From Lachnoclostridium sp. An181 (lineage in GTDB: Bacteria; Bacillota; Clostridia; Lachnospirales; Lachnospiraceae): 64,000 bases of DNA. The DNA lies in NCBI RefSeq assembly GCF_002160325.1, contig NZ_NFKJ01000014.1, positions 24,321 to 88,320 of the forward strand, given 5' to 3'. This document shows positions 17,193 to 26,196 of this stretch, one piece after another (the stretch's first letter is position 1; every line of letters begins with the position of its first letter). Position numbers and translations under genes: made by a program. The notes beneath the pieces were generated by a model. It did not search any database. It was not told the origin of the DNA and was given only the letters and a program-made list of their open reading frames with translations.

Positions 17193-17991
17193 CCTTAAGC
17201 TGGTAGGATTTTACTCTTACTGTGTTTGTGTCATTCTCCCGAACATTGACGCTCCATTCCTTCATATCCGTGGAGTGCAGATCATTATCTGCACTCCAAT
17301 ATTTCCAAGGGAAATAGTAATCTGTAGTGCCGTAGGTGGAGATATCCAGCATATACATACCGCGCTCCATCTCACACCACATCACGCAGGAGTCCTGAGG
17401 TTTGCCTATGCGTTTCCAGAATGGAATCTTATACCCACTCCACGCGCATTTTTTGATGGTGTCCCCAAGGCGGTAGGATGACGTACAGTAATGGTATAAT
17501 CCATGCTGCTCTTTAAACAAATGTTCCGGACGGCTGTCCACCTTAATTTCATCCTGATACCGGAATGTCCGATTGATACCGAGCAGCTCGTTGAGCGCCG
17601 GCGCAAACAACGCCCATGTGGTACGGTTGAAAGCAAAATCTATACACTGCAGTGCTCCGTCTTTCCATACGAACATATCAATCCTGCTATACAGAAGTTC
17701 TGTCACATGAGCAATATAGACTACCATCTCCCGCGTCAGACTGTATTTTTGTATTCCAGATGCCGCTAAATCCTTTAGGATCAACACCTCTCCATCTCTG
17801 ACACAGAGTAAATATTCATAATACGATTTTCGGTACGGGAGTTTGGGAACTTTCACGATATAGTCCCTACTTCCCTCTTCCTTCCATCCTGACAGGAATT
17901 CCCTGTATTTTTCCGGAATATCCTCTTTTTTTTCCAACTCCAACGGCCAGTCATTCAATGTCGGAGTGTGATTGATCCTAAGCCAGCTCAT
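17176..17991 (-). CDS. Unrecognised 271-residue protein downstream of ptsI
   Basis: Soluble, tryptophan- and tyrosine-rich product (MSWLRINHTPTLNDWPLEL...). No signal peptide, membrane span or catalytic motif I can name. It contains DMFVWKDGALQCIDFAFNRTTWALFAPALNELLGINR and a C-terminal YFPWKYWSADNDLHSTDMKEWSV. It starts 24 bases after the ptsI stop on the same strand, so it may be co-transcribed. Its 3' end overlaps the convergent ABC-F gene by 17 bases. Base composition is like that of its neighbours. Function unknown. Confidence 0.7.
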   Translation of the reverse strand: MSWLRINHTPTLNDWPLELEKKEDIPEKYREFLSGWKEEGSRDYIVKVPKLPYRKSYYEYLLCVRDGEVLILKDLAASGIQKYSLTREMVVYIAHVTELLYSRIDMFVWKDGALQCIDFAFNRTTWALFAPALNELLGINRTFRYQDEIKVDSRPEHLFKEQHGLYHYCTSSYRLGDTIKKCAWSGYKIPFWKRIGKPQDSCVMWCEMERGMYMLDISTYGTTDYYFPWKYWSADNDLHSTDMKEWSVNVRENDTNTVRVKSYQLKAMKKK

Positions 17992-18015
17992 CTTTCATCT
18001 TCCTTTCCTTAAATC

Positions 18016-19629
18016 TTACTCCATTTCGCGGATAATTTTTCGGATTGGCAAGATAAATGTCGGAGAAACAGAGAGTTCATCCACTCCCATCTCCACAAAC
18101 CGTTTTGTCAATGTCATATCCGCGCCGAGTTCGCCGCAGATTCCTGCCCAGATTCCTGCTTTGTGGGCATTATCCACAACCATCTGAATCATGCGCAACA
18201 CTGCTTCATGGTGAGAATCATAGAAATCATCCAATTTTGCATTCTGCCTGTCAATCGCCAGCGTGTACTGGGTCAAATCGTTTGTTCCGATACTGAAGAA
18301 GTCCACTTCTTTTGCCAGTTCTTCGCTGATCATGACGGCTGCAGGTGTCTCGATCATGATCCCCTGCTCGACATCCTTAAACGGAATCCCTTCTTCTTTC
18401 AGTTCCGCTTTCACCTGATCCACGATTTCTTTTATCTTCTTCACTTCACTCACTGAGATGATCATCGGGTACATCACAGAAATCGTACCATATACACTTG
18501 CTCTGAGAAGCGCGCGCAGCTGTGTGCGGAAAATTTCCGGCTGTGTCAGGCAGATACGGATTGCACGATAACCCATAGCCGGGTTTTCTTCATGTTCCAT
18601 ATTAAAGTAATCCACCTGTTTATCTGCACCGATATCCAATGTTCGAATAATTACCTTCTTTCCCGCCATGTTCTGGGCAACGGTCTTGTAAATCTGGAAC
18701 TGTTCTTCCTCTGTCGGAAATGTATCTTTCTCCAGATAGATAAATTCACTTCTGAAAAGTCCGATTCCGCCGGCATCATTTTGGAGGACAGACGCAACAT
18801 CGGAGAGATTACCAATATTTGCATACAGGTTCATCTTGCGTCCGCTCTTTGTCTCAGTCGGTTTTCCTTTGAGTTCTTTGAGCATTGCTCTCTGTTTTAA
18901 TTCCTCTTCTTTTTCCGCACGGTATTTTTCCAATGTCTCCTCGTCCGGATCGATCAAAAGACAGCCCTTCTTGCCGTCCACGATTGCCATTTTTCCATCC
19001 ATATCTTCTGTATAATCCACATTGATCAGTGCCGGAATATTCATCGTACGCGCAAGAATTGCCGTATGTGAATTAGAGGAACCAAACTTTGTCACAAATG
19101 CAAGCACTTTGCTCTTGTCCATCTGTACTGTTTCGCTTGGCGCCAGATCGTCCGCCACCACGATGACCGGTTCATCACTCTCCACATCGTTGTCATCTTT
19201 TCCCATCAAAATGCGGATAACACGTTCAGAGATGTCTTTTACATCCGCAGCTCTTGCCTTCATATACTCATCATCCATTGCAGAAAACATTGCAGAAAAA
19301 TTATCCCCTGTGGATGCAACTGCATACTCTGCGTTTACGTTCTCCGTTTCGATCATATTGTAGATAGACTCCATATATCCATCGTCATCCAGCATCATCT
19401 GATGTACCTCAAAAATAGCTGCTCCTGACTCGCCCACTTCCTGTACTGCTTTCTCATACAGTTTCTGCAGTTGTTCCACTGCCCTTCTTTTGGCAGCTTT
19501 TACACGCTGTTTCTCAGCCTCTACATCCTCCACTTTCCATCTGCGTATACTCTGATCCGCTTTTTTCAACACGGATATTTTTCCGATAGCAATACCGGAA
19601 AATACAACTTTACCTTCTAACATTTTCAT
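18016..19629 (-). CDS. ptsI: PTS enzyme I (phosphoenolpyruvate-protein phosphotransferase)
   Basis: Cytosolic first kinase of the PTS: takes phosphate from PEP and passes it to HPr. 537 residues, somewhat shorter than the usual 570. The phospho-histidine is H188 in FGSSNSHTAILARTM. The PEP-binding barrel has GIGLFRSEFIYLEKDTFPTEEEQ, NPAMGYRAIRICL, GIMIETPAAVMISEELAKEVDFFSIGTNDLTQY and the catalytic cysteine region AGICGELGAD. It follows ptsH after a 197-base gap that holds a strong hairpin. Confidence 0.95.
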   Translation of the reverse strand: MKMLEGKVVFSGIAIGKISVLKKADQSIRRWKVEDVEAEKQRVKAAKRRAVEQLQKLYEKAVQEVGESGAAIFEVHQMMLDDDGYMESIYNMIETENVNAEYAVASTGDNFSAMFSAMDDEYMKARAADVKDISERVIRILMGKDDNDVESDEPVIVVADDLAPSETVQMDKSKVLAFVTKFGSSNSHTAILARTMNIPALINVDYTEDMDGKMAIVDGKKGCLLIDPDEETLEKYRAEKEEELKQRAMLKELKGKPTETKSGRKMNLYANIGNLSDVASVLQNDAGGIGLFRSEFIYLEKDTFPTEEEQFQIYKTVAQNMAGKKVIIRTLDIGADKQVDYFNMEHEENPAMGYRAIRICLTQPEIFRTQLRALLRASVYGTISVMYPMIISVSEVKKIKEIVDQVKAELKEEGIPFKDVEQGIMIETPAAVMISEELAKEVDFFSIGTNDLTQYTLAIDRQNAKLDDFYDSHHEAVLRMIQMVVDNAHKAGIWAGICGELGADMTLTKRFVEMGVDELSVSPTFILPIRKIIREME

Positions 19630-19737
19630 ACCGAATGCCCGCCTTCCTGCGTATTTTTTCTCAACGCCAGATCACCGGATGCTCTTCCATCCGGCGGCTA
19701 TACGTCTCAATCCCTCCTGTTTAGGGATACTTAAGTG

Positions 19738-19770
19738 AAAGCCTGAATGGAGCAGCTCCATTCAGGCTTT
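19738..19770. terminator. Hairpin between ptsH and ptsI
   Basis: A 14-bp stem (AAGCCTGAATGGAG and its complement) with a 3-base loop. The plus-strand side ends in TTTTAT, the minus side only in TTTCAC, so on the pts transcript it would be a weak terminator or processing site. This could lower ptsI output relative to ptsH. Confidence 0.6.
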
Positions 19771-19826
19771 TATCTTTAACAACAATAGAAACAATTGGTT
19801 CTACTGCCTGTTACCAGTCAAATCTC

Positions 19827-20084
19827 TTACAGATTATTTTCAAAAAACGCCTTGATTACCTCTGCGTCTGCAGTTTCATTCTCACCTTCAATTGTCACAG
19901 TAACTTCATCTCCGCATTTTACAGCAAGTCCCATAATCCCAAAGATCATTTTTGCATTTCCGGATTTCTCACCTTTTTTGATCGTCACTGTGCTTGACAG
20001 TTTTGCCACTTCTTTTACAAGCATTCCTGCCGGCCTTGCGTGAATTCCAAGTTCGTCTTTGATTACATAGTTGAATGATACCAT
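19827..20084 (-). CDS. ptsH: Phosphocarrier protein HPr (Ser46 replaced)
   Basis: 85-residue PTS carrier. The phospho-histidine is His15 in GIHARPAGMLV. At the usual HPr-kinase site the sequence reads AKMIFGIMGLAV: position 46 is Met, not Ser (classical motif KSIMGVMSLG). PEP-dependent phosphotransfer should work, but regulation through HPr(Ser-P) and CcpA by this copy should not. It precedes ptsI on the same strand. Confidence 0.92.
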   Translation of the reverse strand: MVSFNYVIKDELGIHARPAGMLVKEVAKLSSTVTIKKGEKSGNAKMIFGIMGLAVKCGDEVTVTIEGENETADAEVIKAFFENNL

Positions 20085-20246
20085 TGTATATTCCCTCCTA
20101 CACCTGAATAAATTTCATACTTTCTGTATTTTTTCTAATTTAACTTTATTTTTATTATGCACAAAGTTTTGCCACTTGTCAAATCTTACCTTGAAGAATC
20201 GGTATTTTTTTCGTTTTAAATTTTACTACACACAAAAACAAAGCTC

Positions 20247-20792
20247 CTATCTGCTCTCGCCGAAATTCTTTTGCACAAGAATGCAATATTCCTCATAGGC
20301 CGGGATTCCTGAAAACCGTTCACAAAGGGCGTCTCTGACTCCTTTATAATACCATCCGATCATGTCTTTATCCTTCATCCGAAATCTATCCCACAACTTT
20401 TCCCCGCACACAGGATAATCTCTGTTGATATCTCTCATATTAGACAGCTTGTCCGCAAGCCCTATCATCTGCATCTCAAAATCCGCATTTTTAAGCCGCT
20501 CGATCGTGGCACCTTTCCGCTCCACCCACGTCTTGGATTTATCTTCACTCTCCTGTACAACAAGGGATGCCACTCTGCTGCCAAATATCTGTGTCAACAG
20601 TTCTTCTGTCACACCCTCACAGTCCTCAATCGTATCATGCAGTACAGCTGCACTTATGACTTCCTCATCGGAAGTCATGGATGCCACAATGTCCCCGACC
20701 TCGATCGGATGTACAATGTACGGCCTCTTTGTCCCTTTTCTAAACTGTCCTTCATGAGCCTTTGTCGCAAATTCAATTGCCTTATCCACCAT
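20247..20792 (-). CDS. HD-domain phosphohydrolase, MESH1/SpoT-hydrolase-like
   Basis: 181 residues. The N-terminal part matches the (p)ppGpp hydrolase HD fold: AHEGQFRKGTKRPYIVHPIEV (first metal His), SAAVLHDTIEDCEGVTEEL (HD pair and ED) and LADKLSNMRDI. No synthetase or ACT/TGS domain follows, so it is a stand-alone hydrolase resembling small alarmone hydrolases. The substrate could be ppGpp or another nucleotide. It is monocistronic, between ptsH and a repeat-bearing spacer. Confidence 0.78.
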   Translation of the reverse strand: MVDKAIEFATKAHEGQFRKGTKRPYIVHPIEVGDIVASMTSDEEVISAAVLHDTIEDCEGVTEELLTQIFGSRVASLVVQESEDKSKTWVERKGATIERLKNADFEMQMIGLADKLSNMRDINRDYPVCGEKLWDRFRMKDKDMIGWYYKGVRDALCERFSGIPAYEEYCILVQKNFGESR

Positions 20793-20925
20793 TCAAACGC
20801 CCTTCTCTCCTACAATCATCTTACGCACAGTCCCTGACACCAAAGCGGGCAAACCCGCTTCAACTCTCCCTTCTCCTCACTCTTGAGGGACTTTGGCACT
20901 TTGCGCGCCGCCGCAATACCGCTGA

Positions 20926-21025
20926 GCGGTAAATAACCTATTGCGGTGTGTGCATCCTGCCCGGAGTGTTTTTATTCTATAGGAAAGGCATAAGGACTCT
21001 CCTATAGAATAAAATAAAAAATGCT
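20926..21025. repeat. Dispersed repeat, copy 1
   Basis: About 100 bases closely matching 62781-62877 in the same orientation (shared blocks CTATTGCGG, GCATCCT, TTTTATTCTAT, AAGGACT, TCCTATAGAA, AAAAAATGCT). It contains an inverted repeat (TTATTCTATAGGA with TCCTATAGAATAA). Both copies abut a terminator stem that begins with ATGCT or TGCT. No protein is encoded. The rest of the gene-free stretch 20793-21100 holds a small GC-rich segment (20845-20930) in which I see no gene. Confidence 0.75.
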
Positions 21026-21056
21026 ATAATAACATATCGTTATTATAGCATTTTTC
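21013..21056. terminator. Bidirectional terminator after the mgl operon
   Basis: A 13-bp perfect stem (ATGCTATAATAAC and complement) with a 5-base loop, an A run before it and a T run after it, so it can work on both strands. It lies 45 bases after the last mgl-linked gene. Confidence 0.85.
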
Positions 21057-21100
21057 CTTATCTGTCTCAATGTCACCTGGACATAAGTTTTGATTTTTTA

Positions 21101-21295
21101 CTAGGCCACCGAAGAAAAAAGGATGATCAGCATAAAAATGATTCCTCCTGCGATAATCCCGTCCAGAATCTTCACCGGTATTTTTGCATCTCCATACAAA
21201 CCGCCTTCTGCCTTTTTAAAGGTCAGCTCCGGCACCTCCTTCTCCGTTATCTCAATATCTTCCACTTCTATGTTTTTCTCCATCTCTTTCTCCAT
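21101..21295 (-). CDS. Small single-pass membrane protein at the end of the mgl operon
   Basis: 64 residues: an acidic N-terminal half (EVEDIEITEKEVPELTF) and a C-terminal hydrophobic helix (ILDGIIAGGIIFMLIILFSS). It starts 19 bases after mglC and ends before a strong terminator, so it is the last gene of the operon. I do not recognise a family. Association with the MglC permease is inferred from position only. Confidence 0.6.
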   Translation of the reverse strand: MEKEMEKNIEVEDIEITEKEVPELTFKKAEGGLYGDAKIPVKILDGIIAGGIIFMLIILFSSVA

Positions 21296-21314
21296 CTTGA
21301 TCAGCCTCTCTTCA

Positions 21315-22379
21315 TTATTTACGTACTAAGTATTTTCTCATGTCGATTGCACATGCAACAAGGATAATGATACCTTTGATGATGTAAATCATATTAACAC
21401 TTACGCTCAAGAAGTTCAATCCTGTGAAGATAAGTTTCAGGATCAAAACACCAAGTACGATACCGCTGATCTTACCGATACCACCTACAAAAGATACACC
21501 ACCGATAACGCAGGCAGCGATACCATCCAGCTCGTAGTTGAAACCTGTACTTGCAGAGTTAGAACCGATACGTGCTGCTTCAATGAAACCTGACAGACCG
21601 TACATAATACCTGCAAGAACGAATACTCCTGTGATCGTTCTGTTAACATTTACACCAGACACATTTGCTGCCTCTGGGTTGGAACCTACTGCAAACATAT
21701 TTTTACCAAATGCTGTTTTGTTCCAGATCACCCACATCAAAGCAGTCAAAAGAATACCGTACAATACATACATTGGAACAGCTGTTCCACCGATCGTGAA
21801 CAGTGTACCTTTAATGAAAGATGTATATCTTTCATCCAGACCGGAAATAGCCTGACCATTGTTATTTCCATTCATAAGGTAGATCAAAACGATTCCGTAT
21901 AAGATCAACTGTGTAGCCAATGTTACGATGAATGGGTGAAGTCCAAATTTTGCAACCGAAAAACCGTTTACAAGACCTGCGATCGCACCAATTGCAACTA
22001 CTGCAAGCAAAACAACGATAATCGGAATTTCCGGCAAATTTGGGAACATTTTGTTTGCATAATCTGACATCTGAAGTAAGGATGCAGATACACAGGCTGT
22101 CAACCCAACGCATCGACCAGCTGAAAGGTCAGTACCTGTCAATACGATCGTTCCGGCAACACCAAGTGCCAAAGGCATCGCTGCTGCGGAAAGTGATATA
22201 ATGTTGATGATGGATGCAGGTGCCAGGAATCCTGGTGCCTGAATCTGAATATAGATGATCGCAATCACGATAAAGATGTAAAGAGAGTTGTTCAGCAAAG
22301 TCTCTTTCCAAAACCTTCTTTTATCTTTTGCGTCCATTGCTTTAATTTCTTGCATACGTGTCTTCATACGTCCAGCCAT
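21315..22379 (-). CDS. mglC: Galactose/methylgalactoside ABC transporter permease MglC
   Basis: Membrane channel subunit (354 aa) with about nine to ten spans of the BPD_transp_2 type. Family segments are GTDLSAGRCVGLTACVSASLLQ, GLVNGFSVAKFGLHPFIVTLATQL and YELDGIAACVIGGVSFVGGIGK, the last being the conserved loop that contacts the ATPase. It follows mglA by 14 bases. The substrate (galactose or glucose) is inferred from the family and the paired MglB. Confidence 0.93.
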   Translation of the reverse strand: MAGRMKTRMQEIKAMDAKDKRRFWKETLLNNSLYIFIVIAIIYIQIQAPGFLAPASIINIISLSAAAMPLALGVAGTIVLTGTDLSAGRCVGLTACVSASLLQMSDYANKMFPNLPEIPIIVVLLAVVAIGAIAGLVNGFSVAKFGLHPFIVTLATQLILYGIVLIYLMNGNNNGQAISGLDERYTSFIKGTLFTIGGTAVPMYVLYGILLTALMWVIWNKTAFGKNMFAVGSNPEAANVSGVNVNRTITGVFVLAGIMYGLSGFIEAARIGSNSASTGFNYELDGIAACVIGGVSFVGGIGKISGIVLGVLILKLIFTGLNFLSVSVNMIYIIKGIIILVACAIDMRKYLVRK

Positions 22380-22393
22380 TTTCTCATTCCTCC

Positions 22394-23890
22394 CTATACA
22401 TATTTTGCTGCATATGTCATGATTTCTTCCTGGTTTGTCTCTGCAGCGCTTACTTCTCCGGCAAGTCTACCGCCGGACATAACAAGAATTCTGTCACATA
22501 CACCGAGAAGCTCCGGCATTTCGGAAGATACCATGATGACAGATTTTCCACGGTTAGCCAAATCAAGAATCAGCTGATAAATTTCATATTTCGCTCCAAC
22601 GTCGATACCACGCGTAGGCTCATCGAGAAGAAGTACATCCGGGTCTGTCAAAAGCCATCTTCCAAGGATAACCTTCTGCTGGTTACCACCTGACAGAGAA
22701 CGAATCTGTGTTTCCTGGGATGGAGTTTTGATCCTCATCGCGTTGATAGACCATGCAGTGTCTTCTTTCATCTTTCCGCTGCTGAGAAGACCTGCTTTAT
22801 TCTTGTATTTCTTAAGGCTGGAAATAACCGTATTCTCCCGGATATTTCTGATCCCGAAAATACCAGTCGCTCTTCTTTCTTCTGTCAACAATGCGAAACC
22901 ATTCTTGATGGATTCCACAGCATTTCTGTTCTTCACCTGTTTTCCATTCAGGTAAATTTCGCCTTCTTTTCTCGTAGCAACACCAAAAATGTTCTCCAAT
23001 ACTTCTGTACGGCCCGAACCGTCCAGTCCGGCGATTCCGAGCACCTCGCCCTTATGTAACTCAAATGATACATTTTTGATATGTGAATACATGGCTGTAA
23101 GTCCTTTTACCTGCAAAGCCACGTCTCCAATCTTGTTTTCCTTCGGAGGATATAAGTTTGTCAACTCACGACCTACCATCAGTTTGATGATCTCGTTCAT
23201 CGTAAGTTCTTTTGCCGGTTTTGTGGCAATCCACTTACCATCTCGCATGACTGTGATGTCATCGGAAATCCTCAAAATTTCGTCCATTTTGTGAGAGATA
23301 TAGATAATGCCACAACCTCTGTCTCTCAGCATATTGATAATTTTAAACAGATGCTCTACTTCCTTCTCTGTCAGCGAAGAAGTAGGTTCGTCAAATACAA
23401 TGACTTTTGAGTGGAAAGATACTGCCTTTGCAATTTCAACCATCTGTCTTTGAGATACCGGCATGGTACTCATGATACGTTTTGGGTCAACATTTACTCC
23501 CAGCTCTTTGAACACATCCATCGTGTTTTTGTACATCTGTCTTTCAGAGGTGATCACTCCTCCGATTTTTGGGTAACGCCCGAGCCAGAGGTTATCCATT
23601 ACATTTTGTTTCAGCGCCTGGTTCAACTCCTGGTGCACCATTGCCACACCACTCTCCAGCGCTTCTTTTGATGTCTTAAAATCGATTTCTTTTCCTTCCA
23701 GATAGATATGTCCGCTGTCTTTTTTGTACATGCCGAACAGACATTTCATCAATGTGGATTTTCCGGCACCGTTCTCGCCCATCAGTGCATGTACTGTACC
23801 TTTTCGCACTGTCAATGACACATTGTCCAGCGCTTTGACACCAGGAAATTCTTTACTGATGTCCTTCATCTCCAATAATACGTCGCTCAT
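22394..23890 (-). CDS. mglA: Galactose/methylgalactoside ABC transporter ATPase MglA
   Basis: Two fused ABC domains (498 aa), as in all sugar CUT2 importers. Domain 1: Walker [37 protein letters not shown]. Domain 2: [16 protein letters not shown] (degenerate Walker A, as in the family), signature [15 protein letters not shown], Walker [17 protein letters not shown]. It follows mglB after a 106-base gap with a hairpin, and the ATG has GGGAGAGG upstream. Confidence 0.95.
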   Translation of the reverse strand: MSDVLLEMKDISKEFPGVKALDNVSLTVRKGTVHALMGENGAGKSTLMKCLFGMYKKDSGHIYLEGKEIDFKTSKEALESGVAMVHQELNQALKQNVMDNLWLGRYPKIGGVITSERQMYKNTMDVFKELGVNVDPKRIMSTMPVSQRQMVEIAKAVSFHSKVIVFDEPTSSLTEKEVEHLFKIINMLRDRGCGIIYISHKMDEILRISDDITVMRDGKWIATKPAKELTMNEIIKLMVGRELTNLYPPKENKIGDVALQVKGLTAMYSHIKNVSFELHKGEVLGIAGLDGSGRTEVLENIFGVATRKEGEIYLNGKQVKNRNAVESIKNGFALLTEERRATGIFGIRNIRENTVISSLKKYKNKAGLLSSGKMKEDTAWSINAMRIKTPSQETQIRSLSGGNQQKVILGRWLLTDPDVLLLDEPTRGIDVGAKYEIYQLILDLANRGKSVIMVSSEMPELLGVCDRILVMSGGRLAGEVSAAETNQEEIMTYAAKYV

Positions 23891-23918
23891 AGTTCACCTC
23901 TCCCTACCTTAGATATTT

Positions 23919-23956
23919 AAGGACGCAGGCTCCATCTAAATGGACGCTGCGTCCTT
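23919..23956 (-). terminator. Intercistronic hairpin between mglB and mglA
   Basis: A 10-bp stem (AAGGACGCAG and its complement) with an 18-base loop and a poor T run on the minus strand (TTAAATATC). Such hairpins between binding-protein and ATPase genes often act as mRNA stabilisers or partial terminators, giving more MglB than MglA; that role is inference. Confidence 0.55.
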
Positions 23957-23996
23957 TGATTCTGCAATATATGCTGATTAAAACAAACTATTCTGC

Positions 23997-25097
23997 TTAT
24001 TCTTCTCCAAGGTATGTCTGGTATGCGATACGAACTTTTGCAACGGATTCATCAATTGTATAATCATCCATTCCGTCTAACAAGTCTTTGTCGCCAAGAC
24101 CATTCTGAGCGGATGTTGCGATAGCTTTTGCCATACCTTCAGCATCCTGTTTGATTGTACCAACCATCTGGCCTTTGGAAATCAAAGATTTCGCTGCATC
24201 TGTAGCGTCTACACCGAATACAGGGATTGTCTTGTCTCCGCCTTCTTTGTTGTATCCGACTGTCTGCAGAGCGGAAATAGCACCCTCAGCCATGTTGTCA
24301 TTGTTACAGATAACAAGCTCGATCATGTTTCCGCTTGCATCGTTGTATTTTCCAAGTGCTGTTGCCATGTAGTCCTGAGCTGCTTTTGCAGACCACTGTC
24401 CATCCTGGTCAACCTGGTATTTGTTCGGGTTACTTGTATCATAGTATTCCAGTTTTGCTTTTCCGTTTTGTTCCAAAACTTTGTCAGCATCTTCTACAGA
24501 ATACTGTGTTCTCATATTTGCCTCAGCGTTACCTTCCTGTCCTTTGAACATTGCATAGGAAATCTTTCCGTCTTTGTTCAGGTCAACTTTATCAAAGTTC
24601 TCAACAAGGTATTTACCGATCATATCACCCTGCATATGTCCTGCCTCAGCTGCATCTGTTCCAACGAAAGCACATTTGTCATATCCGTTTACAACTTCGT
24701 CAGAAACCTCACGGTTGAAGAAGATAACAGGTACATCTTTTTCTTTTGCAGCATTGATAATTGTGTTAGCTGCATCGTCAGATCCTGTCTCTACGATGTT
24801 TACTACAAGAAGGTCAGCTCCGCTTGACAATGCTGTCTGAACCTGCTCAGTCTGTGTCTGCTGCGTACCATTTCCATCATAGTCTGTGTACTTGATTCCA
24901 AGGTCTTCCCACTGTTTGTCAAGTGCTGTTCTTACTGTGGAAATATATGCATCACTGTAGCTGTAGTAAAATACATGTACATTTCCTGCGGACTTGCTGC
25001 CGCCATCTCCTCCGGATTTGTCTCCGCCGCTGCCACATCCAACAACTAAAGCTGCCGTCATCGCTGCAGCCAATAATACGCTAACTGCTTTTTTCAT
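23997..25097 (-). CDS. mglB: Galactose-binding lipoprotein MglB
   Basis: Extracellular sugar-binding protein (366 aa) tethered by a lipobox (AALVVGCGSGG). It has the periplasmic-binding-protein I fold with VHVFYYSYSDAYISTVRTAL, FNREVSDEVVNGYDKCAFVGTDAAEAGHMQG and VICNNDNMAEGAISAL. The FNRE and CNNDNMA segments match ligand-contact positions of galactose/glucose-binding MglB. AGGAGG lies upstream of the ATG. It is the first gene of mglBAC, next to a sensor-kinase operon that also encodes a sugar-binding lipoprotein. Confidence 0.93.
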   Translation of the reverse strand: MKKAVSVLLAAAMTAALVVGCGSGGDKSGGDGGSKSAGNVHVFYYSYSDAYISTVRTALDKQWEDLGIKYTDYDGNGTQQTQTEQVQTALSSGADLLVVNIVETGSDDAANTIINAAKEKDVPVIFFNREVSDEVVNGYDKCAFVGTDAAEAGHMQGDMIGKYLVENFDKVDLNKDGKISYAMFKGQEGNAEANMRTQYSVEDADKVLEQNGKAKLEYYDTSNPNKYQVDQDGQWSAKAAQDYMATALGKYNDASGNMIELVICNNDNMAEGAISALQTVGYNKEGGDKTIPVFGVDATDAAKSLISKGQMVGTIKQDAEGMAKAIATSAQNGLGDKDLLDGMDDYTIDESVAKVRIAYQTYLGEE

Positions 25098-25137
25098 AAT
25101 ATGTCCTCCTTTTTGTTTAAGATTAGCTCGTGAATAT

Positions 25138-25166
25138 AGTATAGTAAATTTCAGGCTATACTGAAA
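25138..25166 (-). promoter_or_regulatory. mglB promoter region with overlapping inverted repeats
   Basis: Two dyads overlap here: AGTATAG-N11-CTATACT (25138-25162) and TTTCAG-N6-CTGAAA (25149-25166). The minus-strand TATACT at 25138-25143 could be a -10, with a poor -35 (TTTCAG) 17 bases away, a pattern that suits an activated promoter. A binding role for the neighbouring AraC-type regulator is only a guess. Confidence 0.4.
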
Positions 25167-25177
25167 TAGAAAATTTT

Positions 25178-25226
25178 ATAAAAAAGGTATAAAATTCAAC
25201 TTTTTTAATGTAATTTTATACCTTCA
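25178..25226 (-). terminator. Terminator after the sugar-sensing operon
   Basis: A 13-bp perfect stem (AAGGTATAAAATT with its complement) around a 15-base loop, followed on the minus strand by TTTTTTAT. It lies directly after the stop of the lipoprotein gene and isolates it from mglBAC. Confidence 0.82.
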
Positions 25227-25230
25227 GCTA

Positions 25231-26196
25231 TTATTCAAACGGAAAAAGCAATTTCTGGCACTTTGAATCAAACATATTTTCTTCTGTCACAGTGACGGTT
25301 TCAGTTACTTTTTTCTCGCTGGCCCCTCTGTTACCAGTAGAGAGCTCCCACGCAGACTTCACGCCCAAATACCCCATGGCAAATGGATTCTGTACGATCA
25401 GCGCGTCAATCGTTCCTGCCTCCAGCATTTCGATCGCAGCTATATGATTGTCAAACCCCACAACTGCGATATCTGTCTGTTGTCCGATCTCCTTCACTGC
25501 ATCTCCAACTCCAAGCGTAGTCCACTCGTTGAATGTGACGATCGCATCGATATTGGGATTTTCCTTGAGCATCTCAATAGTCCTCTCTTTTGTCTCCACC
25601 CGGTCAGACGGAACTTTGATCCGTTTTTCTATGATCGCTCCCGGTTCTTTTATGATGGTGTCAAGAAATCCTTTTTCTCTTTCCTGTCCATTCTCAGTAT
25701 TTTCATCAAAATTTACAACTGCGATCCGAAGATTGCCCTCTCCTTTTTTCAGCAGTATCTCTGCCGCCTGCTGCCCTGCCGCATAATTGTCCGTGCCAAT
25801 CCTCTGCGACACCTTGTCCGAATTGACATCACTGTCCACAACGACCACTTTGATCCCGCTGTCTGCAGCCTTGTCCAAAAGCTCTACAGACTGGTTGTAA
25901 TCAATGGCAGATATGATGATAGCATCAACCTCCCTGTCAATCGCATTTTTTATCATCACATTCTGCATTTCAAAATCCTCCTCATGCTGTGGTCCTTCGT
26001 ACTGGAGCTCCACATTAAACTCTGCGGCTGCGGATTTTGCGCCGGCATACATGCTTTTGAAAAAAGAAGAATTAGTGGATTTTGTGATCATAGCAACTTC
26101 TTTTCTTTCATTCTTCCTGTCCGTGCACCCTAAACCGCAGGTCATGGCCACCAGGGAGAGAACGAGCAGGATCAATCTTTTTCTACTTTGTTTCAT
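25231..26196 (-). CDS. Sugar-binding lipoprotein of a three-component sensing system
   Basis: 321-residue PBP type I fold protein with a lipobox (CGLGC), so it is membrane-tethered outside. Family segments: MYAGAKSAAAEFNVELQYEGP, VDAIIISAIDYNQSVELLDKA, VVVDSDVNSDKVSQRIGTDNYAAGQQAAEILL and IVTFNEWTTLGVGDA. It is encoded directly after, and overlapping by 14 bases, a YesM-like histidine kinase gene. It most likely binds a sugar and presents it to the kinase's extracellular domain rather than serving transport; no permease is in this operon. Confidence 0.82.
   Translation of the reverse strand: MKQSRKRLILLVLSLVAMTCGLGCTDRKNERKEVAMITKSTNSSFFKSMYAGAKSAAAEFNVELQYEGPQHEEDFEMQNVMIKNAIDREVDAIIISAIDYNQSVELLDKAADSGIKVVVVDSDVNSDKVSQRIGTDNYAAGQQAAEILLKKGEGNLRIAVVNFDENTENGQEREKGFLDTIIKEPGAIIEKRIKVPSDRVETKERTIEMLKENPNIDAIVTFNEWTTLGVGDAVKEIGQQTDIAVVGFDNHIAAIEMLEAGTIDALIVQNPFAMGYLGVKSAWELSTGNRGASEKKVTETVTVTEENMFDSKCQKLLFPFE

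Noticed and set aside
20845..20930. GC-rich segment as an attachment site or RNA gene
   Set aside because: Short hairpins (GCGGG/CCCGC, GCTGAGCGG) but no tRNA-like fold, no direct repeats of att type and no integrase nearby.
25444..26133. 229-codon plus-strand frame opposite the sugar-binding lipoprotein
   Set aside because: Antisense to an intact lipoprotein gene with clear family motifs; composition is biased and no promoter or ribosome site precedes it.
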